DNA from: Whitmania pigra | Taxonomy: Eukaryota; Annelida; Clitellata; Hirudinida; Haemopidae | Length of the DNA: 64,000 nucleotides | Assembly (NCBI GenBank): GCA_021613335.1 | Contig: JAJTWR010000431.1 | Location: 1 to 64,000 of the forward strand | Reading direction: 5' to 3' | In this document: positions 17,852 to 28,200 of the stretch, in pieces | How positions within the stretch are numbered: the first letter of the stretch is position 1 | How the letters are laid out: each line of letters starts with the position of its first letter | Translations under genes and position numbers: made by a program | Notes under the pieces: model-generated | What the model was told of the DNA's origin: nothing | Seen by the model: the letters and a program-made list of their open reading frames with translations, nothing else | Database searches by the model: none

Positions 17852-19042
17852 ATGCATAGATATTTAACTCCGAAAAACATCGTTACGCTCTCCGCGGCGA
17901 TTGCGGCCATTTCCTGTGGCATTCGAACTACAACCGACGGAGGGTGCGAGTCCGACTGCGAGCTGCCGCGAGTCATCTCTCCAAGCATTCAGTACACACC
18001 ATCGCAGTACGATTGCGTCGTCAATCAACCTTGTGCGACTGGCAATCCGAGCAACAATGGTTCGAAGGCCTCCTATAGAATCGACCCTTCAGCCCCGGCC
18101 GGGATGCACTTCGACGAGGCAATCGGCAACCTCAGCGGTTCGCCGACTGCGCCACTGCCCCCAACAAACTTTACCGTCACCGCGACCAATTCCGCTGGTG
18201 CTTCTACTGCAACCCTAAACCTTACCATCCATAAATATAAGCTCGCTCCCGCGACGCTGAAGTACGGCTCCAACCCGGCCATCTACACACTGGGAAAGGC
18301 AATCGTGGCGAATCAGCCCACGCACAGCGGAGGTTCTCCAGCAGCCTATTCGGTTACTCCCGCACTTCCAGCGGGTCTCGCCTTCGATCCTCTGAGTGGG
18401 CTCATCACTGGAACGCCGACCGCCTTAACCGAACCGAGTTCGTTCACGATCATGGCCTCAAATGCTCAAGGGGAAACTACTGTTGAGCTCTACATCACAG
18501 TGGTCGACATCCCCCCAGCGAAGCTCACCTACAGCACGCCAACAGCGGTGTACACCAAAGGAAGCAATGCAACCCCCAACATTCCTAGGGCCCTCGGTGG
18601 GTCGATCACCTATTTTACCATTCAGCCCGCGCTTCCTGCAGGACTTGCTCTGGACACGATAACCGGCACTATCCAAGGAATCCCAAGTGCCTCGTCGTCC
18701 AAAACACTTTTCACCATAACCGCTGGGAATAGCGGCGGAACGACGACAACTACCGTGAGCATTGAGGTTCGAGACATCGCTCCGACAAACCTCCAGTATC
18801 CCATGAATCCCATCGTCATCCCGAAGAATAGACCGGTCACACCGAATCGTCCGAGCTTCATCGGAGGAACACCGACAACCTATACAGCGAGCCCCGAATT
18901 GCCAGCCGGACTGATGCTCGATACATCGTCGGGAGTCATCAGCGGGACTCCGACCGTCGAGAGCCCTTCCGGAGACTACTTGATCACAGCATCAAACTCC
19001 AGTGGAACAACCTCACTCCTTCTGATCTTGGAAGTACAATAG
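17852..19042 (+). CDS. Array gene D: truncated putative-Ig lipoprotein
   Basis: A 396-residue product with signal peptide, lipobox AISC (Cys22), the slot-1 C-x5-C pair (DCVVNQPCA) and four putative-Ig repeats. It then stops at TAG exactly at a repeat boundary (LILEVQ). Slots 5-7, the linker and the jellyroll domain are missing, and so is the terminator hairpin found after the other large genes. Only 14 bp separate the stop from the next array promoter. It may be a working short form or the remains of a full gene cut by recombination. The reading frame itself is intact. Confidence 0.8.
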   Translation: MHRYLTPKNIVTLSAAIAAISCGIRTTTDGGCESDCELPRVISPSIQYTPSQYDCVVNQPCATGNPSNNGSKASYRIDPSAPAGMHFDEAIGNLSGSPTAPLPPTNFTVTATNSAGASTATLNLTIHKYKLAPATLKYGSNPAIYTLGKAIVANQPTHSGGSPAAYSVTPALPAGLAFDPLSGLITGTPTALTEPSSFTIMASNAQGETTVELYITVVDIPPAKLTYSTPTAVYTKGSNATPNIPRALGGSITYFTIQPALPAGLALDTITGTIQGIPSASSSKTLFTITAGNSGGTTTTTVSIEVRDIAPTNLQYPMNPIVIPKNRPVTPNRPSFIGGTPTTYTASPELPAGLMLDTSSGVISGTPTVESPSGDYLITASNSSGTTSLLLILEVQ

Positions 19043-19056
19043 ATCGATCGCTCTTG

Positions 19057-19160
19057 TTGCGTATCGCGCTATCCCATCGTTATCAGAACTGAACAGCAAT
19101 GGGTTGTGCCCATACACAACCAGCTCACAGACGACTTGCTGTGGTCGTTCACGGAAGGAT
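19057..19160 (+). promoter_or_regulatory. Array promoter and structured leader, genes E and F
   Basis: TTGCGT 19057-19062, 17 nt, TTATCA 19080-19085. Two hairpins follow: GGTTGTG 19102-19108 with CACAACC 19115-19121, and ACGAC 19131-19135 with GTCGT 19144-19148. TTCACGGAAGG follows at 19149 and its GGAAGG doubles as the ribosome site of gene E. Confidence 0.7.
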
Positions 19161-19165
19161 TCATC

Positions 19166-19333
19166 ATGCATTCCCATTTTGCGCTGAAGCGCCTACTTCT
19201 GCTCTCAGCGTCCGTAGGCATCCTCGCTTGCGGCTATGCTCCAGACGTTGCCTTCGAGAGTAGCTCAGCAAACGCGGCGGCTCCAAAATCCAGCGCAACG
19301 ACAACAAAGTGCGGCGGCAGGATTCCCAAGTGA
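19166..19333 (+). CDS. Array gene E: 55-residue lipoprotein stub
   Basis: A small lipoprotein, or the N-terminal remnant of a paralog. The 55 residues start at ATG 19166 behind GGAAGG. They have a hydrophobic core and lipobox ILAC with Cys22, the same Cys position as most array members, then a short Ala/Ser/Thr-rich tail with one more Cys before TGA. No putative-Ig repeat is present. It uses the shared promoter and leader, and gene F starts 48 bp further on without its own promoter. E may therefore act mainly as the leader cistron of F. Confidence 0.6.
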   Translation: MHSHFALKRLLLLSASVGILACGYAPDVAFESSSANAAAPKSSATTTKCGGRIPK

Positions 19334-19381
19334 GCCCAACCCTTCCAACAAGGCACTGATCCACAACCGAGGAGCCACACA

Positions 19382-21967
19382 ATGCAAAGTCACTACCCAA
19401 GCGCACTTGCTCTCGTTCTTCCGATATTCCTAGCATCATGTAGCAGCTTGACTGGCGCCGCTGTTGACACCGGACACGGCCCAGAAACTCCAATTGGAGT
19501 CTCACTCGCCATTCAATTCGACCCGACGCGATACGAATGTATCGTAGAAAGTCCGTGTTCCGTAGCAGCGCCAGAACTCATGGGTGGCCCGGCTTCATTT
19601 TCCATTGCCCCAGAGCCTCCGACGGGAATGCACTTCGATGCCACCACTGCCGTTCTCGCCGGGGTCCCCACCCGAGAGCTGCCGGAAACAGACTATGTGG
19701 TCACAGCGACAAGTTCTGCCGCAACTGCCACCGCGAGGTTCAGCATCGTTGTCCACCCTCACAAAAATCAACCTGTCGACATCGCCCCGACGCTCCTTCA
19801 GTTCACTCTCAATCCCGCCGTATATGTCGTGGGTGAAGCGATTGCTTCGAACGCACTGGCGTTGCAGAGCGGAGCGCCGGCCCGATTCTCAGTATTACCC
19901 GCACTTCCAGAAGGTCTCAGCCTCGATCCGACCACCGGGGCCGTGAGCGGAACTCCGAAGCTCGCATCCCCACCGACGAACTACGTGGTCACCGCCACGA
20001 ACAGTGGAGGCTCTTCATCGGTCACCGTCACCATCGAGGTAAGAGAGGTGCCCCCGTCGGGCCTTGCGTATGCGGTAAACCCTGCGAGCTACCACATTCG
20101 CACCCCCATCGCTCCGAACACCCCGACCCATACGGGAGGAGCGCCGAAGCGCTACACCGTGCACCCGCCACTTCCTGAAGGGCTCACGCTCTCAGAATCG
20201 ACAGGCATCATCAGTGGTACGCCGACGGTCGCTACCGCAAGAGGCTCGTACACCGTCATTGGGAGCTCCGGCGTTGCTGAAGTGACAGTTATTCTCGATC
20301 TCGAAGTAGTGGATGATCCGCCGAGCAAATTGACCTACGAAGTTTCCCGGGCGCTCTATAGCCGCGGAGCCGCTATTGCCCCGAATCCTGCAAGGACCGA
20401 GGGAGGAAAAGCGACCTCCTACGCAGTGCGTCCACCGCTTCCTAGCGGGCTCAAACTTGATGAAGTCAATGGAGAAATCACTGGGCTACCGACAGTGACC
20501 ATCTCGGAAGCAGCGTACACAGTGACTGCGAGCAACGCCTCAGGAAGTACCAGCACCGTGCTCCATATAACCGTTCAGGAAATGGCACCGGCGGAGCTCT
20601 CCTACAAAAACAGCTTTGTTACGTACGGAGTCAGTCTGAGGATTTCGCCCAATACACCGTCGTCAACGGGTGGGCCGGTAACCCGCTATGGAGTTTGGCC
20701 GCCGCTCCCCGCGGGACTCGCTCTCGATGAAACGAGCGGCATTATCTCGGGGACGCCCACTACGGTGACCCCTCGCGGCATCTACACCGTGACTGGCAAG
20801 AATTCTACCGACGGTACCTCTTTCGACATCAGCATCGAGGTGCGAGAGCCGGTGCCCGGAATGTACCTCGACGACACCCTACTCGACGCGAGCACTGATT
20901 CGACAATCCTTGCGCAACCGCTGCATCTCTCCGAAGGAGTGCACACACTGCGTCAGCTCGGCAAGGGGGATTTCACACTTACGGGTGAAATCTCCGGAAT
21001 CGGAACCCTCACCATCACCACCGACCCAGACAACACCATCACCCTCAAAGGAGCTGTCGCCAATGGAGGAGTGAACATCACGAGCGGGACCCTCGATGCG
21101 ACGGCACTGAAGTGGACCACCAAAAAAGTCACCCGCAGCGGCACAGGAGTCCTCAAACGCTCTGCAATCCCAACTGAACTATCGAGCGATCTTCGGGCCT
21201 GGTTCGACGGTTCGAATGCTGAAACTGTTTTCAGCGACGAAGAACGGACGCAACGCCAACTCAACGCCGGTGGACATGTGCGTGTGTGGACAAATCTCGC
21301 TGATCCCGAAGTTTCTGCTCTCGCTACGTGGGGGAATCCGTACTGGAGTTCCTCCAAAGATTCGATCGTCATAAGTAATGCAACTTTCAAGATTGGCGAC
21401 CTGCGACTCACCCATGGAGCCACAGTTATCGCAGTTGTGAAGACGACCTCACTCACTGGTGAGAAACCTGCAATATTTACATCGCAACATCATGGTGGCG
21501 AAGGCTCGAACGGAATTATTGCCCATCTGGGCGCGTACCCACATGGGCCAGGGGACTCTCCGCTTCGGCCGCACATCGTCGCCGGATACTATATCTCTCG
21601 TACCAACTGGCTACATACAGATAGCTTCACAGTAGAACTCAACAAAAAAACCATGTTTGGTATGACTACGAGTACCTCAGGAATCGTTCTTCAAGTCGAT
21701 GGAGCTATAGTCGCTTCGAAGTCCATTGCCATTGACTCGTTTCCGCCAAATCGCTGGTATCGCATCGGGCGCCGATGGGACTGGGAAGATATTTGGAACG
21801 GCAACTATTATGAACTTGTAGTTGCAAACGGCCCAGCAGATATCGATAAGCTCTCCGGCTACATGGCATGGCACAACAACCTACAGGACCTGCTGCCGAA
21901 GGGCCACAAGTACAAAACGTCACCCCCTATCGCCACCATCACCAAGGATGGCACGACAATCAAGTAA
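19382..21967 (+). CDS. Array gene F: five-repeat putative-Ig/LamG-like lipoprotein
   Basis: A predicted 861-residue lipoprotein with a near-perfect lipobox LASC (Cys20) and GGAG ahead of ATG 19382. It has the N-terminal C-x5-C repeat (ECIVESPCS) and four more repeats corresponding to slots 4-7 of the full genes; slots 2 and 3 are missing. The N-terminal two thirds closely follow gene G. The middle of the jellyroll domain (IIAHLGA, VAGYY, TMFGMTTSTS) instead matches gene H, and the last residues (LQDLLPKGHKYK and the TKDGTTIK tail) match G again, so F looks mosaic. Confidence 0.85.
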   Translation: MQSHYPSALALVLPIFLASCSSLTGAAVDTGHGPETPIGVSLAIQFDPTRYECIVESPCSVAAPELMGGPASFSIAPEPPTGMHFDATTAVLAGVPTRELPETDYVVTATSSAATATARFSIVVHPHKNQPVDIAPTLLQFTLNPAVYVVGEAIASNALALQSGAPARFSVLPALPEGLSLDPTTGAVSGTPKLASPPTNYVVTATNSGGSSSVTVTIEVREVPPSGLAYAVNPASYHIRTPIAPNTPTHTGGAPKRYTVHPPLPEGLTLSESTGIISGTPTVATARGSYTVIGSSGVAEVTVILDLEVVDDPPSKLTYEVSRALYSRGAAIAPNPARTEGGKATSYAVRPPLPSGLKLDEVNGEITGLPTVTISEAAYTVTASNASGSTSTVLHITVQEMAPAELSYKNSFVTYGVSLRISPNTPSSTGGPVTRYGVWPPLPAGLALDETSGIISGTPTTVTPRGIYTVTGKNSTDGTSFDISIEVREPVPGMYLDDTLLDASTDSTILAQPLHLSEGVHTLRQLGKGDFTLTGEISGIGTLTITTDPDNTITLKGAVANGGVNITSGTLDATALKWTTKKVTRSGTGVLKRSAIPTELSSDLRAWFDGSNAETVFSDEERTQRQLNAGGHVRVWTNLADPEVSALATWGNPYWSSSKDSIVISNATFKIGDLRLTHGATVIAVVKTTSLTGEKPAIFTSQHHGGEGSNGIIAHLGAYPHGPGDSPLRPHIVAGYYISRTNWLHTDSFTVELNKKTMFGMTTSTSGIVLQVDGAIVASKSIAIDSFPPNRWYRIGRRWDWEDIWNGNYYELVVANGPADIDKLSGYMAWHNNLQDLLPKGHKYKTSPPIATITKDGTTIK

Positions 21968-21991
21968 TCATGATGTATTGATGTAGCCATG

Positions 21992-22023
21992 AAACCCCTG
22001 TCGGCTCTCGCTGGCGGGGGTTT
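21992..22023 (+). terminator. Hairpin terminator after gene F
   Basis: AAACCCC pairs with GGGGTTT across a GC-rich loop; the closing TTT gives a short U tract in RNA. Confidence 0.7.
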
Positions 22024-22031
22024 CGCATTAG

Positions 22032-22105
22032 TTGCGTTTCGTACGTGTTGCTCGTTATCAGATGAGTACACCAAGGCGATTTCTTTTCGCCTTCGATGAG
22101 GGGAC
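22032..22105 (+). promoter_or_regulatory. Array promoter and structured leader, gene G
   Basis: TTGCGT 22032-22037, 17 nt, TTATCA 22055-22060. AAGGCGA 22073-22079 pairs with TCGCCTT 22087-22093 around a 7-nt loop. TTCGATGAGGGGACA starts at 22092. Confidence 0.72.
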
Positions 22106-22131
22106 AACTCTACAACCGAAGGATCCACACC

Positions 22132-24981
22132 ATGCAATGTCAGTACAAGTGCGCTCTTGCGCTCGTTCTACCAGTATTCATAGCTTCCTGTAGTAGTTTG
22201 ACCGGCGTCGCGGTTGATGCCGGTCGCGAACCAGAAACTCCAAATGCAGTCTCACTCACCATCCAAATCGGCCGAGCGCAGTATGTCTGCGTCGTGGACA
22301 GCCCGTGTTCCGTGGACGCGCCAGTCATCGAAGGTGGTCCGGCTTCATTTTCCATTGCCCCAGAACCGCCGCCTGGAATGCATTTCGATGCCACACGAGG
22401 CAGTCTCACTGGCATCCCCAGTCGGGAATCGCCGGAGACAGACTACCTCGTCACCGCCACAAGTACTACCGGGAGCGCCTCCGCGAAGTTCAGGATGGTC
22501 GTCCATCCTGCCAAAGAAAATCCCGTCGACATCGTGGAAGTAGCGTCAGCGCCTTTGCACCTGACCTACGCCACGAGGCCTCTTTCCTACACAATCGGCG
22601 TGCCCATACCACCTCTCACTCCAGCGCTTCATGGTGGAACGTCGGTCACGTTCAGTGTTTCGCCGGTACTCCCGGCTGGGCTTGACCTCGGAGCGCACTC
22701 CGGTGTCATCAGCGGAACTCCTTCTGTATTGACTGCGCCAACCGACTACACCATCACCGCAGCCAATAGCGCGGGCAATGCATCTGCAAGCGTGAATATC
22801 CACATCGTCGATACCCCCCCAAAACACCTTCAGTTCACCCTCAATCCCGCCGTATACGTATTGGAGCACGCGATAGCTCCCAACGAACTCGCGTCGCACG
22901 GCGGAAAACCGACCAGCTACTCGGTGTTGCCCGCACTCCCGGAAGGGCTCAACCTCGATCCGAGCACCGGGACCGTGAGCGGAACACCGAAGCTCGCATC
23001 CCCACCGACGGACTATGTGGTCACCGCCACAAACAGCGGTGGCTCTTTGTCGATCACCCTCACCATTGAGGTGAAAGAGGTTCCCCCGTCGGGCCTTGCG
23101 TATGCGGTAAACCCTGCGAGCTACCACATCCGCACCCCCATCGCACCCAACACCCCGAGCCATACGGGAGGAGCGCCGAGGCGTTACACCGTGCATCCAC
23201 CGCTTCCGGCGGGGCTCACGATCTCTGAAGCGACCGGGATTATCAGTGGCACGCCGACGGTGGCCACAGCAAAAGGCTCTTACACCGTGACCGGTAGCTC
23301 CGGGGTCGGGGTAGTGACAGTTATCCTCGAGCTCGAAGTGGTGGATGATCCGCCGAGTACCTTGTCCTACGACGTTCCACGGGCGATCTATCGCCGAGGA
23401 ACCGTCATCACCGCGAATCATGCAAGGAGCGAAGGGGGAAAAGTAACCGCCTACGCAGTTCGGCCACCGCTCCCGATCGGACTCAAACTTGATGAAGTCA
23501 CAGGAGAAATCACTGGAATACCAACAGTGACCACCTCGGCGGCAACGTACACCGTGACCGCGAGCAACGCCTCGGGAAGTACCAGCACTGAGCTCACCAT
23601 TGAGGTACAGGAAATGGCACCGGAAGAGCTCTCCTACAACGCTAGCTTTGTTACTTACGGTGTCAGTCTGAAGATTTTGCCCAACACACCGTCGTCAACT
23701 GGTGGCCCCATAACCGTCTATGGAGTTTCGCCACCGCTCCCCGAGGGGCTCACTCTCGATACCTCCACCGGGGTCATCTCCGGGACACCGACCGCGATAA
23801 CCCCTCGCGCCACCTACACCGTCACTGGGAAGAATTCCACCGATGGCACCTCCTTTGACATCAGCATCGAGGTGCAAGAGCCCGTGCCAGGAATCTACCT
23901 TGACGACACCCTACTCGTAGCGAGCATTGATTCGAAAACCCTTGCTCAACCTCTGCATCTCTCCGAAGGAGTCCATACCCTGCGTCATTTCGGCAAGGGA
24001 GATTTCATTCTTACGGGCGAAATCTCCGGACCCGGAACCCTCACCATCACTACCGACAAGGACAACACCATCATTCTGAAAGGAACGGTCGTGAATACAG
24101 GAGTGAACGTCGCGAGCGGCATCCTCGATGCAACCGCCCTGAAGTGGGCTACCGGAAAGCTCTCCTGCAGCAGCGCCGGGGTCCTCACACGCTACGCTCT
24201 GCCACCTGAGCTATCGAGCGAACTTCGCGCCTGGTTCGACGCTTCAAAACTCGAAACAATCTTCAGTGATGCCGAACGAACGCAACCACAGACGAGCCCC
24301 GGTGGAGTCGTCAAGGGATGGACGAATGTAGCGAATCCGAAGGCGTCGGCAACAGCTCGCAACGGAACCTCCACCTTAAGCGCTTCGAAAGACTCCATCG
24401 TGTTGTTCAAGTCATCCTTCGACGTTCGTGGCATCACTTTGACCGATGAGGCCACCGTCCTTGCAGTCGTACGGAGTCGGACGTTCCACGGCAATTTTCC
24501 TGCGATCTTCACAGGAGTGGCAAAAGGTTATACCGTATCGGTCATGCTCGGCGCGGATCCGCTCAAGCGGATCGGCGTCCTCAATGTCGTCGCCGGAAGC
24601 CGAGAAGCTAATTCAACCCCTTGGATTATGTCACAACCGCACTCAGTTGAGCACGGAGTAAAGCAGATGTTGGGTGCGACGTACGGGAGCGCGGGAATCA
24701 TTCTTCAGGCGGGAGGCGCGACCGTGAACTGGAATAAAACCCGTGTTCCTCCATTCATGAAGACAACCGAATATAAAATCGGCGAACGATGGGATGACGT
24801 CGATTTCTGGGGTGGTGATTTTTATGAAATCATCGTCACCGCTGACTCAACTGCGATGGACAGACTCTCCGGGTACATGGCCTGGCACAACAATCTACAG
24901 GACTTGCTGCCGAAGGACCACAAGTACAAAGCATCACCTCCTATCGCGACCATCACCAAAGATGGCACGACGATAAAGTAA
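22132..24981 (+). CDS. Array gene G: six-repeat putative-Ig/LamG-like lipoprotein
   Basis: A predicted 949-residue lipoprotein. I chose ATG 22132, preceded by AAGGATC, which gives lipobox IASC with Cys20 as in F; an upstream in-frame ATG lies in the leader box. The N-terminal repeat (VCVVDSPCS) is followed by five repeats, one fewer than A, B, C, H and I, with a spacer of about ten extra residues after slot 1. The C-terminal jellyroll is of the MLGADP subtype but has unusual substitutions (KIGERWD for RIGRRWD). The tail LQDLLPKDHKYK is shared with F only. Confidence 0.85.
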   Translation: MQCQYKCALALVLPVFIASCSSLTGVAVDAGREPETPNAVSLTIQIGRAQYVCVVDSPCSVDAPVIEGGPASFSIAPEPPPGMHFDATRGSLTGIPSRESPETDYLVTATSTTGSASAKFRMVVHPAKENPVDIVEVASAPLHLTYATRPLSYTIGVPIPPLTPALHGGTSVTFSVSPVLPAGLDLGAHSGVISGTPSVLTAPTDYTITAANSAGNASASVNIHIVDTPPKHLQFTLNPAVYVLEHAIAPNELASHGGKPTSYSVLPALPEGLNLDPSTGTVSGTPKLASPPTDYVVTATNSGGSLSITLTIEVKEVPPSGLAYAVNPASYHIRTPIAPNTPSHTGGAPRRYTVHPPLPAGLTISEATGIISGTPTVATAKGSYTVTGSSGVGVVTVILELEVVDDPPSTLSYDVPRAIYRRGTVITANHARSEGGKVTAYAVRPPLPIGLKLDEVTGEITGIPTVTTSAATYTVTASNASGSTSTELTIEVQEMAPEELSYNASFVTYGVSLKILPNTPSSTGGPITVYGVSPPLPEGLTLDTSTGVISGTPTAITPRATYTVTGKNSTDGTSFDISIEVQEPVPGIYLDDTLLVASIDSKTLAQPLHLSEGVHTLRHFGKGDFILTGEISGPGTLTITTDKDNTIILKGTVVNTGVNVASGILDATALKWATGKLSCSSAGVLTRYALPPELSSELRAWFDASKLETIFSDAERTQPQTSPGGVVKGWTNVANPKASATARNGTSTLSASKDSIVLFKSSFDVRGITLTDEATVLAVVRSRTFHGNFPAIFTGVAKGYTVSVMLGADPLKRIGVLNVVAGSREANSTPWIMSQPHSVEHGVKQMLGATYGSAGIILQAGGATVNWNKTRVPPFMKTTEYKIGERWDDVDFWGGDFYEIIVTADSTAMDRLSGYMAWHNNLQDLLPKDHKYKASPPIATITKDGTTIK

Positions 24982-25014
24982 TCACAAAACATAGAGGTAG
25001 CTTTGAAGCCCCTG

Positions 25015-25038
25015 CTAGCCGACGCTGGCGGGGGCTTC
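25015..25038 (+). terminator. Hairpin terminator after gene G
   Basis: GAAGCCCC pairs with GGGGCTTC across an 8-nt loop; the stem differs from that of gene F by paired changes. Confidence 0.75.
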
Positions 25039-25134
25039 GCATTGAGAGCACCCTGACAGAGGCGCTGTCATCTAGTGCGGCCAGAAATACGCCTGTGCGG
25101 GAACTGTAGGCAACACAAATTGTTCTCCGCCATA

Positions 25135-25190
25135 TTGCAGACGTGGCTGTTTCAGCGTTATCACATTCTCATGGCACAGCAACCTAGGCA
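25135..25190 (+). promoter_or_regulatory. Array promoter and leader, gene H
   Basis: TTGCAG 25135-25140, 17 nt, TTATCA 25158-25163. The leader hairpin is weak here: CCTAG and CTCGG pair with one mismatch around GCATT. No clear TTCACGAGGGG box is present. Confidence 0.6.
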
Positions 25191-25241
25191 TTCTCGGCAG
25201 CACCCGGGAAATATTTGGAACACATCCTTGTGAGCACAACT

Positions 25242-28200
25242 ATGCGTTATCGCAACAAATTCATGTTTATCGCAGGGCTATGCGCACTTCTTTGCACATC
25301 AACTTGCTCTTCCGGAGCAGGTCCTGAAATCGGCAAGAATCCTGACAGTGGCGCGCCGAACGTCACAGCGCCGCAGATGGAATACAAGCCTGCAACGTAC
25401 GAGTGCGTGGTCGCTCAACCCTGTGCTATAGGCCCCCCGGTTGCCCCGGGACAGGCATCGAACTTTGCAGTATCACCTGGCATTCCAGATGGGATGAGCT
25501 TCGATCCAGCGACTGGAGCTATCACCGGGATCCCAAAAAGTCCTAGGCCCGCGACGAAGTACATTGTCATAGCTAAGAATTCACAAGGCCAGCTTTCCAC
25601 AATCCTGCGCCTCACTGTTCATATTGCAGAGCCAGCACCCTCAGAACTCCGCTATGACTTGAACCCGACAAGCTACCAGGTGGGGGTAAGCATACCCCCG
25701 AATAAACCCTCCCTGCGCGGCGGAAAACCAACGATGTACCAGGTTACTCCCGAGCTTCCCGTCGGGCTGGTCCTCGAACCGCTTACCGGTTTCATCAGCG
25801 GTACACCGACGAGCGTTACCCCAATGGGTACCTATACCGTAAAGGCTTCAAACGACGTTGGGGAAGCTGCGGTGGAGCTGTCGATTGCTATCAATGATAT
25901 TGCTCCAGCAGAACTCAAATACAGTTGGCCCTCCCTGATCCTTCAGGTTGGCTCCAACTCTGCACCCAACATTCCTACTGTCGGTGGAGGAAAGGTTACC
26001 GATTATTCGGTGATCCCTCCCCTGCCCGCGGGACTCGAACTTGACCCAAGCACTGGAGTGATTCGTGGAATTCCACGAGTGCCCATCTCGGCAACAACAT
26101 TTACGATTACCGCAAACAATAGCGGTGGGCACACCACAGCCAGAGTCAACATGGAAGTGATCGACAATCCGCCATCAAATCTCTCCTACTCCATGAATCC
26201 AGCCGTGTACGCTATGGGCAAGCCGATAAATCCAAACACGCTCTCCAACAGCGGAGGCGCTCCGACGAAATTTACGCTGAGCCCTGAGCTCCCCGCAGGA
26301 TTGATGCTCGATCAGCTCTCTGGAACCATCAGTGGTGTCCCATCGGAAGAAAGCCGTGCTCAGAGTTACATCATCACTGCGATCAACTCCGGAGGTTCAA
26401 GCTCCACTATTCTTTCCCTTGCGGTGAAGGTAGTCGCTCCCACTGGCCTCACCTATCTGGATAATCCGGCTAGGTATCGCATCCGTGTGCCGGTCACTCC
26501 TAATCTGCCAAGTTCGACAGGGGCGAAACCGACGAGCTATTCAGTAGCTCCAGAGCTCCCAGCAGGGCTCACTTTCTCGAACAGTACCGGCATCATCAGC
26601 GGGACGCCGAAAGTTGCCGTCTCCAAGGGTGCCTATGTCGTGACCGCGGGGACGGATGGCGGCGAAGTCTCTTCGCTTGTAGTGATTGATATCGCCGATG
26701 ACCCGCCGGTCGACCTTCAATATCCAGCATCGTCCGCAGGATATCAGCAAGGGACACCTATCGAGCCACTGCTCCCAACAAATTCCGGCGGCACCGCGAC
26801 CTATTACTCGGTGAGCCCCGGGTTACCGGCTGGCCTTCAGCTCAATACGGTCAGCGGAGAGATTTCCGGTACCCCCGCCGCCGTGGCACCTTCCGCGACC
26901 TACCGGATAACTGCCAGCAATAGCTCTGGGGAGACGAGCGCGGAAATCACGTTTGCCGTCGCGGAGATGGCTCCGGCTGGGCTCAGCTACTCCCAGAATC
27001 CAGCAAGCTATGCCGATGGCACTCCCATCAGTGCCAACACGCCAAGCTCAAACGGAGGAAAAGTGCTCCGGTACTCTATTGCACCGCCGTTGCCGCAGGG
27101 CCTTCACTTCGATGCGACGACCGGCGTCATCTCCGGTATACCCATAGGCAAGTTCCCCATGACCTCCTACCGGATCACTGCCGCGAACGATTCGGGTGCG
27201 ACGAGAGTCGAACTGCACCTAGAAATCAAAGAACGCACCCCGGGCCTGTATTTTGACAATGTCCTCCTCCACGACAAAGCGGCTTCGACGACCTTCGAAC
27301 GTCCATTGGTACTGTCTGCTGGAACCCATACATTCGAAGTCGCTGGAACGGGCGACTACACCCTCTCCGGGTCGATCTCTGGTGATGGCACATTGAATAT
27401 CTCCGCTGGCGAAGGCAATACCATCCTGCTCACGGGTGCTCAACTTGCCGCAGGGGTTACCGTAGTGAGCGGCACCGTCGATGCCCGGGAGCTCAAGTGG
27501 GCCTTCGGCAAACTGTCTACCGCCAAGTCTGGAGTTGTCAAACGCCTCGCCACTCCCTTGGACATCTCAGAAGACCTGCGCGCATGGTTCGATGCATCGA
27601 ATCCTCAAACTATTTTCATGGACTCCCAACGAAAACATCGTCAGCGCAACGCCGGTGGAATTGTCCACGGATGGAGCAACCTTGCAAAATCTGGGATACA
27701 TGCTCAAACTGAGGACGGTTATCCGACGTGGAGCCTCACCAAGGATTCGATCCTCCTAGGAAACGCATCCTTTATTCTCGCTGACTTGGAACTCTCGAAT
27801 GGAGCAACTGTCGTAGCAGTAGTAAAAACCACTTCGTTCACTGGGCCTCGCCCTGCAATATTTACCTCGGAACACTTGGGAAGAACTCAAGACATCGCAA
27901 TTATTGCGCATCTGGGTGCGCATCCAAGAGGTCAGGAAGATTCGGGTTTTCTTCCGAACATTGTTGCGGGGTATTACGCAGCATCCAACCTCAAGTGGGT
28001 GCGGACAAACAGCTTCCCCGTTGAACTCGACAAGAAGACGATGTTTGGAATGACCACCAGCACCTCAGAAGTCGTTCTCCAAATCGAAGGTGCAACAGTC
28101 GCTTCAACACCTGCAACCATTGACGCATTTCCCCCAAATTCCAGGTATCGCATTGGGCGTCGTTGGGACTGGCAGGAATTTTGGAACGGCAACTACTATG

